Shown: one piece after another, positions 16,159 through 24,268 of the stretch
Layout of the letters: each line of letters starts with the position of its first letter
How positions within the stretch are numbered: the first letter of the stretch is position 1
Assembly (NCBI GenBank): GCA_934650095.1
Contig: CAKUFT010000006.1
Coordinates: 1-62,668 of the forward strand
Source: an uncultured Collinsella sp.
GTDB taxonomy: Bacteria; Actinomycetota; Coriobacteriia; Coriobacteriales; Coriobacteriaceae
Direction: 5' to 3'
DNA length: 62,668 nucleotides
Translations under genes and position numbers: made by a program
Notes under the pieces: generated by a model
Seen by the model: the letters and a program-made list of their open reading frames with translations, nothing else
The model's database searches: none
Told to the model about the DNA's origin: nothing

Positions 16159-17463
16159 TTAGGCGCGCTCGGCACGCGCAAGCTCGGCAGCGACAAGCTT
16201 AACTGCCAGCACTAGCACATCGAGCGCGGCCTCCAGGTCCTCGACCGTGGGATAGCTCGGCGCGATGCGGATGTTGGTGTCGCGCGGATCCTTGCCATAA
16301 GGCCAGGTGGCACCAGCCGGCGTGAGCTTGACGCCAAGGTCGGCACAAAGCGCAGCGACCTTTTGGGCCGAGCCCTCGGGACCATCAAAGCTCACAAAGT
16401 AGCCACCGCGGGGATGCGTCCAGGTGGCACAGCCCGTGTCGCCCAGCCCCTCGGTGAGCTTGCGCTCAACGGCCTCAAAGCGCGGACGCAAAAACTCAGC
16501 ATGCTTTTTCATGTGTTCCTTGACCGCCTCGATGGTGGGAAGGAAACGCACGTGACGCAGCTGGTTGAGCTTATCGGCGCTGATCAGGCCGGCCTTCAGG
16601 CGCTTGGAGAACTCCACGATAACCGCGGGGCTCGCGCCGATAAAGCCGATACCGGCGCCCGGGAAGGTGATCTTGGACGTCGAGGCAAAGGCCACCACGC
16701 GGTCCTCGGTGCCCGCCGCGCGAGCGAGGTCAAAGATGTTTGCGAGCTCGTCGGTCTCGTCGTACAAGTCGTGCACGCAGTAGGCGTTGTCCCAGAAGAT
16801 GCGAAAATCGGGCGCGGCCGTGGGCATCTCGACCAGGCGACGCACGGTGTCCTCGCTAAAGGTGATGCCCGTGGGGTTGGAATACTTGGGCACGCACCAG
16901 ATGCCCTTGATAGAGTCGTCGGCAGCAACCAGGCGCTCGACCTCGTCCATGTCGGGGCCGTTGTCGGTCATCGCAACGGGGACATTCTCGATACCCAGAT
17001 CGGCGGTGATGCCAAAGTGGCGGTCGTAGCCGGGAACGGGGCACAGGAACTTGACCTTCTTGCCGTCGTGCGCGGCCTCGTAGGCGTCCCAGGGCTCGCT
17101 ACCGCACGAGCCACAGCGCCAGAACATGCCGGCGATATCGTGCTCGATCAAAAGGCTCGACGAACCCAGCACGAGCGTCTGCTCGGCGGGGCAGCCCAGG
17201 AACTCCTCTGCCAACTTGCGTGCCGAGGGAATGCCCTCAAAGCAGCCGTAGTTGGAGCAGTCGACGTTGCCGTCGTGCAGATCGGCGTCGGCGTTGAGGA
17301 TATCGAGCATGGGGCGCGAGATGTCCACCTGGGAGGGCGACGGCTTGCCGCGGGCCATGTCGAGCGCCAGGCCCTTGGCCTTGACCTCGGCGACCTCGGC
17401 TTTGAGCGCCTCGATGGCGGCATCGAGTTCGGTGGTTTCCATCTTCTGGTAGATCGTCTGCAT
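16159..17463 (-). CDS. PLP-dependent aminotransferase, class Ic aspartate aminotransferase type
   Basis: 434 residues. The PLP lysine is in ASTSKITFPGAGIGF, the substrate-carboxylate arginine is in TNIRIAPSYP, and PKYSNPTGI and DNAYCVHDLY are the usual PLP-site motifs. The N-terminal QVDISRPML and the FWRCGSCGSEPWDAY insertion match the aspartate aminotransferase subgroup related to MocR C-terminal domains, not the common AspC type. It probably interconverts aspartate and oxaloacetate. Its substrate cannot be fixed from sequence. Confidence 0.82.
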   Translation of the reverse strand: MQTIYQKMETTELDAAIEALKAEVAEVKAKGLALDMARGKPSPSQVDISRPMLDILNADADLHDGNVDCSNYGCFEGIPSARKLAEEFLGCPAEQTLVLGSSSLLIEHDIAGMFWRCGSCGSEPWDAYEAAHDGKKVKFLCPVPGYDRHFGITADLGIENVPVAMTDNGPDMDEVERLVAADDSIKGIWCVPKYSNPTGITFSEDTVRRLVEMPTAAPDFRIFWDNAYCVHDLYDETDELANIFDLARAAGTEDRVVAFASTSKITFPGAGIGFIGASPAVIVEFSKRLKAGLISADKLNQLRHVRFLPTIEAVKEHMKKHAEFLRPRFEAVERKLTEGLGDTGCATWTHPRGGYFVSFDGPEGSAQKVAALCADLGVKLTPAGATWPYGKDPRDTNIRIAPSYPTVEDLEAALDVLVLAVKLVAAELARAERA

Positions 17464-17622
17464 GGGTGCGACCTTTCACGAAGCGGTACGTTGCAATTCT
17501 TCTAAGTATAGACCGCCATTGCCGCAACGTTATGAAGCCGTGATAGATTAAGTCCATCGCAATGAATTACGACATCACCGCGTGCGTCCCACATGGCGGC
17601 GCGGTTCGCCCAAGGAGGCACT

Positions 17623-17877
17623 ATGGAGTACGGCACGTTTCAGGCCGAGGAGTTCGGCGACCTGCAGCGCCTGGTCGACGGGCTGTTTTACGACCGCCAC
17701 GCCATCGACCGCCTGGACCTGATTGTGCAGGCCGAGATCTTGGACCTGGCACCCGACCTCATGGAGATCGTCAACCTTTTGCCGCCCGGTTACTACGATC
17801 GCCAGTCACTTTGCGACCAGCTCAACTCCGCCTTGGCCGCTCACGGCTGGGGCGCCGTCTACGGAACGGTGGAATAA
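17623..17877 (+). CDS. Small conserved-looking protein of unknown function
   Basis: 84 residues (MEYGTFQAEEFGDLQRLVDG to the C-terminus). The ATG at 17623 has a perfect AGGAGG five bases upstream; an ATG ten codons earlier lacks one. It is soluble and acidic, with DLAPDLMEIVNLLPPGYYDR and a C-terminal WGAVYGTVE. No motif is recognised. The gene is followed by AGTACT element copy B, which carries a plus-strand terminator. Real coding is supported by the ribosome-binding site and composition. Confidence 0.65.
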   Translation: MEYGTFQAEEFGDLQRLVDGLFYDRHAIDRLDLIVQAEILDLAPDLMEIVNLLPPGYYDRQSLCDQLNSALAAHGWGAVYGTVE

Positions 17878-17937
17878 GCCTCGAGGCCGGCGATTTGGCC
17901 CGCTTCCCGACCTTGGAGAGGCTTGTTTTAGGGCTTG

Positions 17938-18165
17938 TGGCCAAAAAAGGGCAAATATGAGTACTGTTACCTTTTTAGTAGCAGCGATTCTTGGTCGAAA
18001 TCGGCAAAACTCGACTTGAAACTTCCTAATCACCGTCAGCTAGCGCCAAATTGGAAGTCGATGGTCACTCATTAACGTACAGTTCTTATAACTTTGTTCA
18101 TTATTTTCCGCACCTAAAATGATACGCCGTTTGTGACAGTACTCACAAACGGCGTTTTTTGACCA
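17938..18165. repeat. AGTACT inverted-repeat element, copy B (228 bp)
   Basis: The left arm TGGCCAAAAAAGGGCAAATA continues TGAGTACTGTTAC and matches copies A and C. The stem-loop CTGTTAC, CTTTTTA, GTAGCAG is kept. The right arm has the same ends (TGACAGTACTCA, TTTTTTGACCA), but its middle is replaced by CGCCGTTTG. This makes a local terminator. The element fills most of the gene-free stretch 17878-18250. Confidence 0.75.
18125..18160 (+). terminator. Terminator formed by the right arm of element B
   Basis: CGCCGTTTGTGA (18125-18136) and TCACAAACGGCG (18143-18154) form a perfect 12-bp stem with loop CAGTAC, followed by six Ts. It probably terminates the small gene at 17623. Confidence 0.85.
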
Positions 18166-18250
18166 CTGGCGTGTCTGGCAGGCGGCAAGCACCACCCGAA
18201 TCCGCATTTTGAACGCGCCCGAATCGGTTCTGGAGCCGGTTTTCGCGCTC

Positions 18251-19609
18251 TTACTCGTCTTTGGGCGCGGGGTGCTTGCAGACCACGCTCATGTAGATCA
18301 TGCCGAGCACGGCTGCGGTGACCGAACCGGCAAGAATGGCGGCCTTGGCTGCAAGAACCTCAAACTGGGCCGTCGGGAAGGCAAGGCCGCTGATGAGAAT
18401 CGACATGGTAAAGCCGATACCGCCCAGAATGCCCACGCCGGCAATCATGTGCCAGTTGACATTGTGCGGCAGCTCGCAGGCCTTAAGCTTAACCAGGGCA
18501 AACGTCATACCAAAGATGCCGATCGGCTTGCCCAGCAGCATGCCAAAGTACACGCCGAGCGTCACCGGGTCGGTGAGCAGCGTGCTCATGTCCACGCCCA
18601 CTAAGCGAACCTGAGCGTTTACGAACGCAAAGATCGGCAGGATCACAAAGTTGACCGGCGTGGAGATCAGACGCTCCATGCGGATAAGCGGCGGGGTCAC
18701 GCGGTGCATGACGCGCTCGACCTTGGTTGTCGAGACGGTGAAGTCATGCTGGCCCAGGATGTGCGCCTCGTCATCGTAACGGTCGTCGAGCAACGGCAGG
18801 CACTCGCCCAGCCAATCGGTAAGGCTATCGAGCTTAACGCCGCACTTGGCCGGGATGGTAAAGGCCAAGATGACGCCAGCAAGCGTGGCATGTACGCCGC
18901 TCTTGAACATGCAGAACCACAACAGCAGACCCAGTACCGAATACGGGACAAGGCGGTAATGCTGCGTCTTGTTGAGCCATACGAGCGCGCAGGTCACAAG
19001 CGCGGCGGCGCCCAACCAAAACGGATTGGGGCTCTGACCGTAGAAGATAGCGATGGCGGCGATGGAGATGAGGTCGTCGGCGATGGCGAGCGTCGAGAAG
19101 AACACGCGCACGCCGTTGGGCACGCGGTTGCCCAAAAGCGATAGCACGCCCAGCGCGAAGGCAATATCGGTTGCCATGGGAATGGCCCAGCCATTGCGGG
19201 CGCCGGCATGGTTGAAGATGAGATAGATGCAGGCGGGAACGACGACGCCGCCCACGGCTGCCAGCATGGGGAGCATGGCTTGGCGCGGGTTCTTGAGCTC
19301 GCCGACCGTCATCTCGTACTTAAGCTCGATGCCCACCAGCAAAAAGAAGATCGCCATGAGGAAGTCGTTGACGAAAAGCTCAACGGTGAGGCCGGCCGTA
19401 AAATGCCCTAGACCCACGTACAGCGGGGTCTCCAAAAAGTGATGGATGGCCTCGTAGGCATCGGTGTTGGCGCAGATAACGGCGGCGATAGCGGCGAAGA
19501 CCATGACGGCGGCGGAAATCGTGCCGTTCTCGGCGATGCGCTCCCAGATGTCGTGACGTTCAAAGCGCTTGCGTTCACGAACGTTGAACAGCTGCTCGGG
19601 TGCTGCCAT
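18251..19609 (-). CDS. nhaA: Na+/H+ antiporter NhaA
   Basis: 452 residues with about twelve membrane helices. The ion-binding aspartates are in LAIADDLISIAAIAIFY, and the signature MATDIAFALGVL lies upstream. It exchanges two protons for one sodium ion, giving pH and salt homeostasis. ATG 19609 has AGGAG six bases upstream. It is slightly longer than E. coli NhaA, with a cytoplasmic insertion near DWLGECLPLLDDRYDDEAHI. It appears monocistronic. Confidence 0.95.
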   Translation of the reverse strand: MAAPEQLFNVRERKRFERHDIWERIAENGTISAAVMVFAAIAAVICANTDAYEAIHHFLETPLYVGLGHFTAGLTVELFVNDFLMAIFFLLVGIELKYEMTVGELKNPRQAMLPMLAAVGGVVVPACIYLIFNHAGARNGWAIPMATDIAFALGVLSLLGNRVPNGVRVFFSTLAIADDLISIAAIAIFYGQSPNPFWLGAAALVTCALVWLNKTQHYRLVPYSVLGLLLWFCMFKSGVHATLAGVILAFTIPAKCGVKLDSLTDWLGECLPLLDDRYDDEAHILGQHDFTVSTTKVERVMHRVTPPLIRMERLISTPVNFVILPIFAFVNAQVRLVGVDMSTLLTDPVTLGVYFGMLLGKPIGIFGMTFALVKLKACELPHNVNWHMIAGVGILGGIGFTMSILISGLAFPTAQFEVLAAKAAILAGSVTAAVLGMIYMSVVCKHPAPKDE

Positions 19610-19817
19610 GGGCGGCTCCTTTCACGGGAAAGCTCCCGTCTTAAAAAAGCACGGCCCGCCCAAGTGGCGGCGCCGCGCTCTAACGTATTACGCTTGCATC
19701 TAGCCTACCCTGCACGACAAGCACGCAGGCGTGGCCGAAAAGCGGAACCACAGGTTGAACATTATTTGCTCAACGGCACGGGCGCGCCTGCCCAAGAGAC
19801 GACGCGGCGCCGTGCAC

Positions 19818-19856
19818 AAAAAACGACCGGAGCGCGGGGCGTCCGCGATCCGGTCG
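19818..19856 (-). terminator. Terminator after ppaC
   Basis: On the minus strand CGACCGGATCGCGG and CCGCGCTCCGGTCG pair around a short loop, followed by six Ts (19818-19823). It lies 20 bp past the ppaC stop. The rest of the 19610-19876 gap shows only the nhaA upstream region and a small ACGGGA/TCCCGT hairpin. Confidence 0.82.
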
Positions 19857-19876
19857 TGGCGTTCGGTCAACTAAAC

Positions 19877-20800
19877 CTAGCAGGCGGCCATGATGGGGGC
19901 AGCGACCTGCTTTTTGCGGGAGAGGACGCCCGGCATCCAGACGCCGTCGTGCTCGTCGGCAATGCCCAGGCCCTTCTGAGCAGCCTCGGTCTCGCCCTCG
20001 AGCAGGACCTGCGAGCCCTCCTCCATGATGTCGGTGATGCACAGGACAATGCCGTCGGCACCCTTCTCGGCGGCGTAGGCGCGCATGGCCTCGCGAATCT
20101 CGTCGATCATGCCGAGTGCACGGGTCTTGTCGACGGTCTCGTACTGGCCGATGAGCAGCTTCTTGCCGGCGGGCTCGAACATCTTGATGTCGTTGCCGAC
20201 CATCTCGGCAGCAGTGAAGGAGCCGGACGGACGGGTGAGGAAGACCTCCATGCCAAACTTGACCGGATCGACGCCCACCTGCTCGCCGAGCTTGGCGGCA
20301 ACGGCGCGGTCGACATCGGTGGTGGTGGGGCTCTTGAGCATGAGCGTGTCGGTCATCATGGCCGAGAGCAGCAGCTTAGCCTGGACGTCGGAAAGCTCAA
20401 CGCCGAGCACGCCGGCGAGCTTGGTGACGATGGTGCAGCTGGAGCCCCAGGGCAGGCAGATGTAGTGCAGCGGGCCGGCGGTCTCGAAGTCGCCGATGCG
20501 GTGATGATCGACAACGCCAAAGACCGTGGCGTCCTTAAGGCCGGCGACGGACTGGGCAGACTCGTTGTGGTCGGTGAGAACGACGAGCTGACCGGCCTCG
20601 ACGGACTCGATCACGCGGGGCTCGGCAATGCCGGCGTCGGCAAGCAACTTGGCGGACTCGGCCGGAAGCTGACCAAGGGCGCAGGCCTCGTAGGTGTTGC
20701 CGGCATACTCAACCTGGTTGAGCAGCTGGGACAGGACGACGGCGCTCATGATAGCGTCGTTATCGGGGTTCTGGTGACCAAAGACAAGAACGTTTGCCAT
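19877..20800 (-). CDS. ppaC: Manganese-dependent inorganic pyrophosphatase (DHH family)
   Basis: 307 residues; splits pyrophosphate and pulls biosynthetic reactions forward. The family II signature is clear: VFGHQNPDNDAIMSA, the DHH motif GVVDHHRIGDFETAGP, and the C-terminal DHHA2 region with MPGVLSRKKQVAAP. No CBS or DRTGG regulatory insert is present, so it is the short form. The start ATG has GGAGG upstream. Confidence 0.95.
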   Translation of the reverse strand: MANVLVFGHQNPDNDAIMSAVVLSQLLNQVEYAGNTYEACALGQLPAESAKLLADAGIAEPRVIESVEAGQLVVLTDHNESAQSVAGLKDATVFGVVDHHRIGDFETAGPLHYICLPWGSSCTIVTKLAGVLGVELSDVQAKLLLSAMMTDTLMLKSPTTTDVDRAVAAKLGEQVGVDPVKFGMEVFLTRPSGSFTAAEMVGNDIKMFEPAGKKLLIGQYETVDKTRALGMIDEIREAMRAYAAEKGADGIVLCITDIMEEGSQVLLEGETEAAQKGLGIADEHDGVWMPGVLSRKKQVAAPIMAAC

Positions 20801-20928
20801 GGATAACCTCCACTTGATATGTGTACTTGGACGTAGCTATGGTAGCACGCCGATGCCGAGCCTTCGCAGACGGAAGGGGCACGGCATATTTTGGGGCAGG
20901 CATGGAGGCCAAGGCTGTCCCTTTTGCA

Positions 20929-20967
20929 CCATGTTGGTGCAAAGTAACCTGGCCCCCTTGCACCGGC
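20929..20967. repeat. REP-like GGTGCAAAG family, copy C2 (partial)
   Basis: The segment TTTGCACCATGTTGGTGCAA, continuing AGTAACCTGGCCCCCTTGCACC, matches the inner part of the hairpin at 28443. It abuts the glcK stop codon. Confidence 0.65.
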
Positions 20968-21920
20968 TATTTGCCGGCGGCGCGCAGGGCTACGTAGGCG
21001 GCACCGATGATGCCGGCGTCGTTGCCGAGCGAAGCGACCTTAATGGGCGTCTCGCGCGAGGCGGAGAGCGCGTACTGCTTAAAGTGCTCGCGGACCTTGT
21101 CGAGGTAGACATCGGCCGAAGCGGAAGCACCGCCGCCGATCAGGAACATCTCGGGATCGACCACGTTGGCAATAAGCGCTAGGGCGCGGCCGAGATAGTC
21201 GGCCATGGTATCGGCAGCTGCCAGCGCGAGCTTGTCACCCTCGCGGCAGGCCTGGAACACGTCCTTGGAATCAGAAGGCCCGGTGAGCTCGATGGGCTCG
21301 ACGCCCGCCTTCTTGCACTCGGCAAGGTAGTTACTCACCACGCCGGTGGCGCTGGAATACTGCTCCAGATGGCCATGGCCGCCACAGCCGCAGGTGCGCT
21401 CCTCGGCCGGGTTCAGGCACATGTGGCCAATCTCGCCGCCGGCACCCACAACGCCCGACACCACGTCGCCGTTGACGATAACGCCGCCACCCACGCCGGT
21501 ACCAATGGTGACCATCACCACGTTTTGCACGCCCTTGGCGGAGCCGAGCCAGGCCTCGCCCATGGCAGCGGCGTTGGCATCGTTCTCGTACTTAACGACC
21601 GCGTCGGGGCAGTGCTCCTGAATGGCGACTCTTAGCTCGGGCAGGTTAATGGCAATGTTGGCCTTGACCTTGGCATCGCCCGATGCCGGAATGGGGCACG
21701 GAACGGCCAGGCCAATGCCCGCCACAAAGGCGCGCGGAATCTGGGCCTTGGCGACCACCTGGTCGATAGCCTCGGTCACCGCGGCAAAGCCCGCGGCGTC
21801 AACGATGGGAGGCGTGGGCACGCTGGCCTTGGCCAGCAGGTTGCCGTCCTCGTCGAACAGGCCCTCCTTAACCGAAGTGCCGCCGACGTCAATGCCGATG
21901 TAGTACTGCTTAGGTTCCAT
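20967..21920 (-). CDS. glcK: ROK-family glucokinase
   Basis: 317 residues; probably phosphorylates glucose or a related hexose with ATP. The phosphate-1 motif is YYIGIDVGGTSVKEGLFDEDG, the substrate-binding segment VKYENDANAAAMGEAW, and the ROK signature GGEIGHMCLNP. The zinc site reads CGCGGHGHLE, with His where many ROK kinases have the last Cys. ATG 21920 is chosen over an open frame 22 codons longer. It diverges from gntR-manA. Confidence 0.88.
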   Translation of the reverse strand: MEPKQYYIGIDVGGTSVKEGLFDEDGNLLAKASVPTPPIVDAAGFAAVTEAIDQVVAKAQIPRAFVAGIGLAVPCPIPASGDAKVKANIAINLPELRVAIQEHCPDAVVKYENDANAAAMGEAWLGSAKGVQNVVMVTIGTGVGGGVIVNGDVVSGVVGAGGEIGHMCLNPAEERTCGCGGHGHLEQYSSATGVVSNYLAECKKAGVEPIELTGPSDSKDVFQACREGDKLALAAADTMADYLGRALALIANVVDPEMFLIGGGASASADVYLDKVREHFKQYALSASRETPIKVASLGNDAGIIGAAYVALRAAGK

Positions 21921-21974
21921 GGGAGCCCGCCTTTCTCGTTTAAACATTGCCTGTATGGTACCGCTCCCAAGGCA

Positions 21975-22015
21975 AAAACCTGCCAAAAAGGGGCAGGTTT
22001 GTTTTGGCAGGTTTT
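21975..22015. promoter_or_regulatory. 14-bp inverted repeat in the glcK leader
   Basis: AAAACCTGCCAAAA (21975-21988) and TTTTGGCAGGTTTT (22002-22015) are perfect inverted repeats; a third GGCAGG half-site lies in the loop. It lies 55 bp upstream of the glcK start. It could be a regulator-binding site or an attenuator. Confidence 0.5.
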
Positions 22016-22128
22016 ATCTGTGAAAACGCAGGGCATGGAATTTGGTTCGTTGGGCGGTAAAACGGCTCAACCCCATCCTCGAGTCGATCAATTTGCTCAA
22101 TACCACATTATTCGAATGCATATTCATT

Positions 22129-22140
22129 TAGAGCGCTCTA
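22129..22140. promoter_or_regulatory. Candidate operator palindrome TAGAGCGCTCTA
   Basis: A perfect 12-bp palindrome in the AT-rich region shared by divergent glcK and gntR. Its size fits a dimeric HTH repressor, the neighbouring GntR being the obvious candidate. Apart from this site, the repeat at 21975 and a TTGACT box at 22214, the 340-bp gap shows nothing else. Confidence 0.45.
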
Positions 22141-22260
22141 GTTTTTAAAGAGAAGCGTTTTTTAATTAAACCTTTCTCGAACTTTTCAAAAACGCAATAG
22201 GGATGCTTAGGTGTTGACTATACTTTCTTTTGTACTCAATCAAGCCGGAAAGGAGGTTCC

Positions 22261-22980
22261 ATGATTCCCAAATACGAGTCGATAGCTGCAGATATCCGTC
22301 GAAGCATCGAGGATGGCGCTCTTAAACCGGGCGACAAGCTACCCACCGTCGTTGAGTTCTGCGAGCTCTATAGCGTTTCCAAAATCACCGTCAAGCGAGC
22401 GATTGAGCAGATTACCGAGGAAGGCCTTATTACCAGCCGGCGCGGATCGGGCACCTACGTTAAAGACACGGCGGGGCTTCCCGGCAAGGCGTTTTTCCAG
22501 GGCAAAAACGACCGCGCCGCAGGCTTTTCACATGAGCACCGCGGGGAGAAGGTGACCTCGGTGGTCTACGATTTCTCGATCGTCAATCCGCCGGCGGAGG
22601 TTGCCACCCAGCTGGGAATGGCCGAAGACGACTTTGCCTATCACATCGTGCGCGTACGCGAGGTCGACGAGAAGCCCATCGTCATCGAGTATACCTACAT
22701 GCCTCTCGAGCTGATACCGGGCCTTAAAAAGAAGGACCTGTACGGATCGGTCTATAGCTTTATCCGCAAGCAATGCGGGTTGAAGATTTCGAGCTTCCAC
22801 CGCACCATCCGCGCCGTGGCGGCAACCGAGGAAGAAGCTGAGCGCCTGGACGCCAAGCCCGGCGCCCCTCTGCTCGAGCTCAACCAGATTGGCTTTTTGG
22901 ATAGCGGCAACGCCTTTGAGTACTCGATTTCGCGCAACGTCGGCGACCGCTTTGAGCTGCACAACGTAACGCTGGCCTAG
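22261..22980 (+). CDS. GntR/HutC-family transcriptional regulator with UTRA domain
   Basis: 239 residues. The winged-helix N-terminus reads YESIAADIRRSIEDGALKPG, DKLPTVVEF, SKITVKRAIEQITEEGLI and RRGSGTYV. The C-terminal UTRA domain (residues 85-235) ends in GNAFEYSISRNVGDRFEL, which in this subfamily binds a sugar phosphate or amino acid. ATG 22261 follows AAAGGAGG. It diverges from glcK and is followed 72 bp later by manA, so the ligand is probably a hexose phosphate of that route. Confidence 0.9.
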   Translation: MIPKYESIAADIRRSIEDGALKPGDKLPTVVEFCELYSVSKITVKRAIEQITEEGLITSRRGSGTYVKDTAGLPGKAFFQGKNDRAAGFSHEHRGEKVTSVVYDFSIVNPPAEVATQLGMAEDDFAYHIVRVREVDEKPIVIEYTYMPLELIPGLKKKDLYGSVYSFIRKQCGLKISSFHRTIRAVAATEEEAERLDAKPGAPLLELNQIGFLDSGNAFEYSISRNVGDRFELHNVTLA

Positions 22981-23052
22981 TTTTGTAATCCGGCGGGTGC
23001 TCGTTTTGAGCTGTCTTACGCGGCACCCGCACAACCTTATGGGGGTATGCAC

Positions 23053-23985
23053 ATGTCCGATTTGATTAAACTCACGCCGATCTTCCACGAGAAGATCTGG
23101 GGCGGCCGCCAGCTGGAGACCGTGTTTGGCTACGACATTCCCGAGGGTCCCATCGGTGAGTGCTGGGCCATCTCGGCCCATCCCAACGGCGACTGCCAAA
23201 TTGCCGAGGGACCGTACGCCGGCCACACGCTGTCGTGGCTGTGGGCCGAGCACCGCGAGCTCTTTGGCAACTGCGAGGGCAAGGAGTTCCCGCTGCTCAT
23301 TAAGATTCTGGACGCCAAGGACGACCTTTCGATCCAGATTCACCCCGACGACGAGTACGCCGCCGAGCATGAGAACGGTAGCCTGGGCAAGACCGAGTGC
23401 TGGTATGTGCTGGACTGCGAGCCCGGCGCCACAATCATCGTCGGCCAGCGTGCCAAGGACCGCGCCGAGGCCGCACAGATGATCGAGGAGGGCCGTTGGG
23501 ACGACATGCTCAACGTGCTGCCGATCCACAAGGGTGACTTTTTCCAGATCGACTCCGGCACCGTTCACGCCATCAAGACCGGCACGCTGATTCTGGAGAC
23601 GCAGCAGTCGAGCGACGTGACGTATCGCCTGTACGACTACGACCGCCCCGGCACCGACGGCAAGCTGCGCCCGCTGCATATTGAGCAGAGCCTCGACTGC
23701 ATCAACTTTAACGCGCAGGCACCGACCGACGGTACCGTAACCGCGCCCGAGGTCGATGGCGTAACCGAGCTCGAGTCCAACCCCTGCTACACCGTCGATC
23801 GCGTGCGCGTCGACGGCAGCAAGACCCTCGAGCAGCGCTGGCCCTTCATGTGCCTGTCGGTCATCGACGGCGAAGGCACCGTCTGCGGCGACCCCGTCCA
23901 CAAGGGCAGCCACCTGCTGGCCCCCAGTACCGTCAGCTCCATTGACCTCAAAGGCAAGATGGAACTGATCGTCTCGCATCTCTAG
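23053..23985 (+). CDS. manA: Class I mannose-6-phosphate isomerase
   Basis: 310 residues; interconverts mannose-6-P and fructose-6-P. The cupin zinc site is visible: SIQIHPDDEYAAEHENGSLG, KTECWYVL, and FFQIDSGTVHAIKTG. A short Bacillus-like form rather than the 390-residue E. coli type. ATG 23053 is seven bases after GGGGG; an ATG two codons earlier lies too close to it. Co-oriented with gntR, probably one transcript. Confidence 0.92.
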   Translation: MSDLIKLTPIFHEKIWGGRQLETVFGYDIPEGPIGECWAISAHPNGDCQIAEGPYAGHTLSWLWAEHRELFGNCEGKEFPLLIKILDAKDDLSIQIHPDDEYAAEHENGSLGKTECWYVLDCEPGATIIVGQRAKDRAEAAQMIEEGRWDDMLNVLPIHKGDFFQIDSGTVHAIKTGTLILETQQSSDVTYRLYDYDRPGTDGKLRPLHIEQSLDCINFNAQAPTDGTVTAPEVDGVTELESNPCYTVDRVRVDGSKTLEQRWPFMCLSVIDGEGTVCGDPVHKGSHLLAPSTVSSIDLKGKMELIVSHL

Positions 23986-24009
23986 GTCGCACCAACAACC
24001 AAAACGAAA

Positions 24010-24047
24010 CAAGGAGCTCCCCCGTTCATCAACGGAGGAGCCCCTTG
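24010..24047 (+). terminator. Hairpin after manA, likely terminator
   Basis: CAAGGAGCTCCCCCGTT (24010-24026) and AACGGAGGAGCCCCTTG (24031-24047) pair over 17 positions with two mismatches and a 4-nt loop. No U-run follows. It is 25 bp past the manA stop. Confidence 0.6.
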
Positions 24048-24131
24048 CCATGTCTAAGTATTCAGCCCACCCGGCTCTCCAGATCAAAAAGCGAACGAGC
24101 AAAGCAACGTTCGTCCTGTAACGTTACCCAA

Positions 24132-24261
24132 GGACCCGGGCGGGCGTATGGGGCAACATCGATCGCGAGTTCCGCACGCAAAGGAGGCCACTTAATGTGG
24201 CCTCCGTCTTGCGCAGGACTGTCCGAGCAGGCGATGTTGCCCCATACGCCCGCCCAGGTCC
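24132..24261. repeat. Long rod-like inverted repeat between manA and pcrA
   Basis: Arms of 30 nt (24132-24161 and 24232-24261; outer end GGACCCGGGCGGGCG) match at 29 of 30 positions. The interior pairs further: GGAGGCCAC and GTGGCCTCC close a 5-nt TTAAT loop. The whole 130 nt can fold as one rod with internal loops. It lies eight bases from the pcrA stop. Confidence 0.75.
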
Positions 24262-24268
24262 GCCGGGA

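Noticed and set aside
22528..24102. 524-codon minus-strand frame
   Set aside because: Opposite gntR and manA, which have clear family motifs and ribosome-binding sites.
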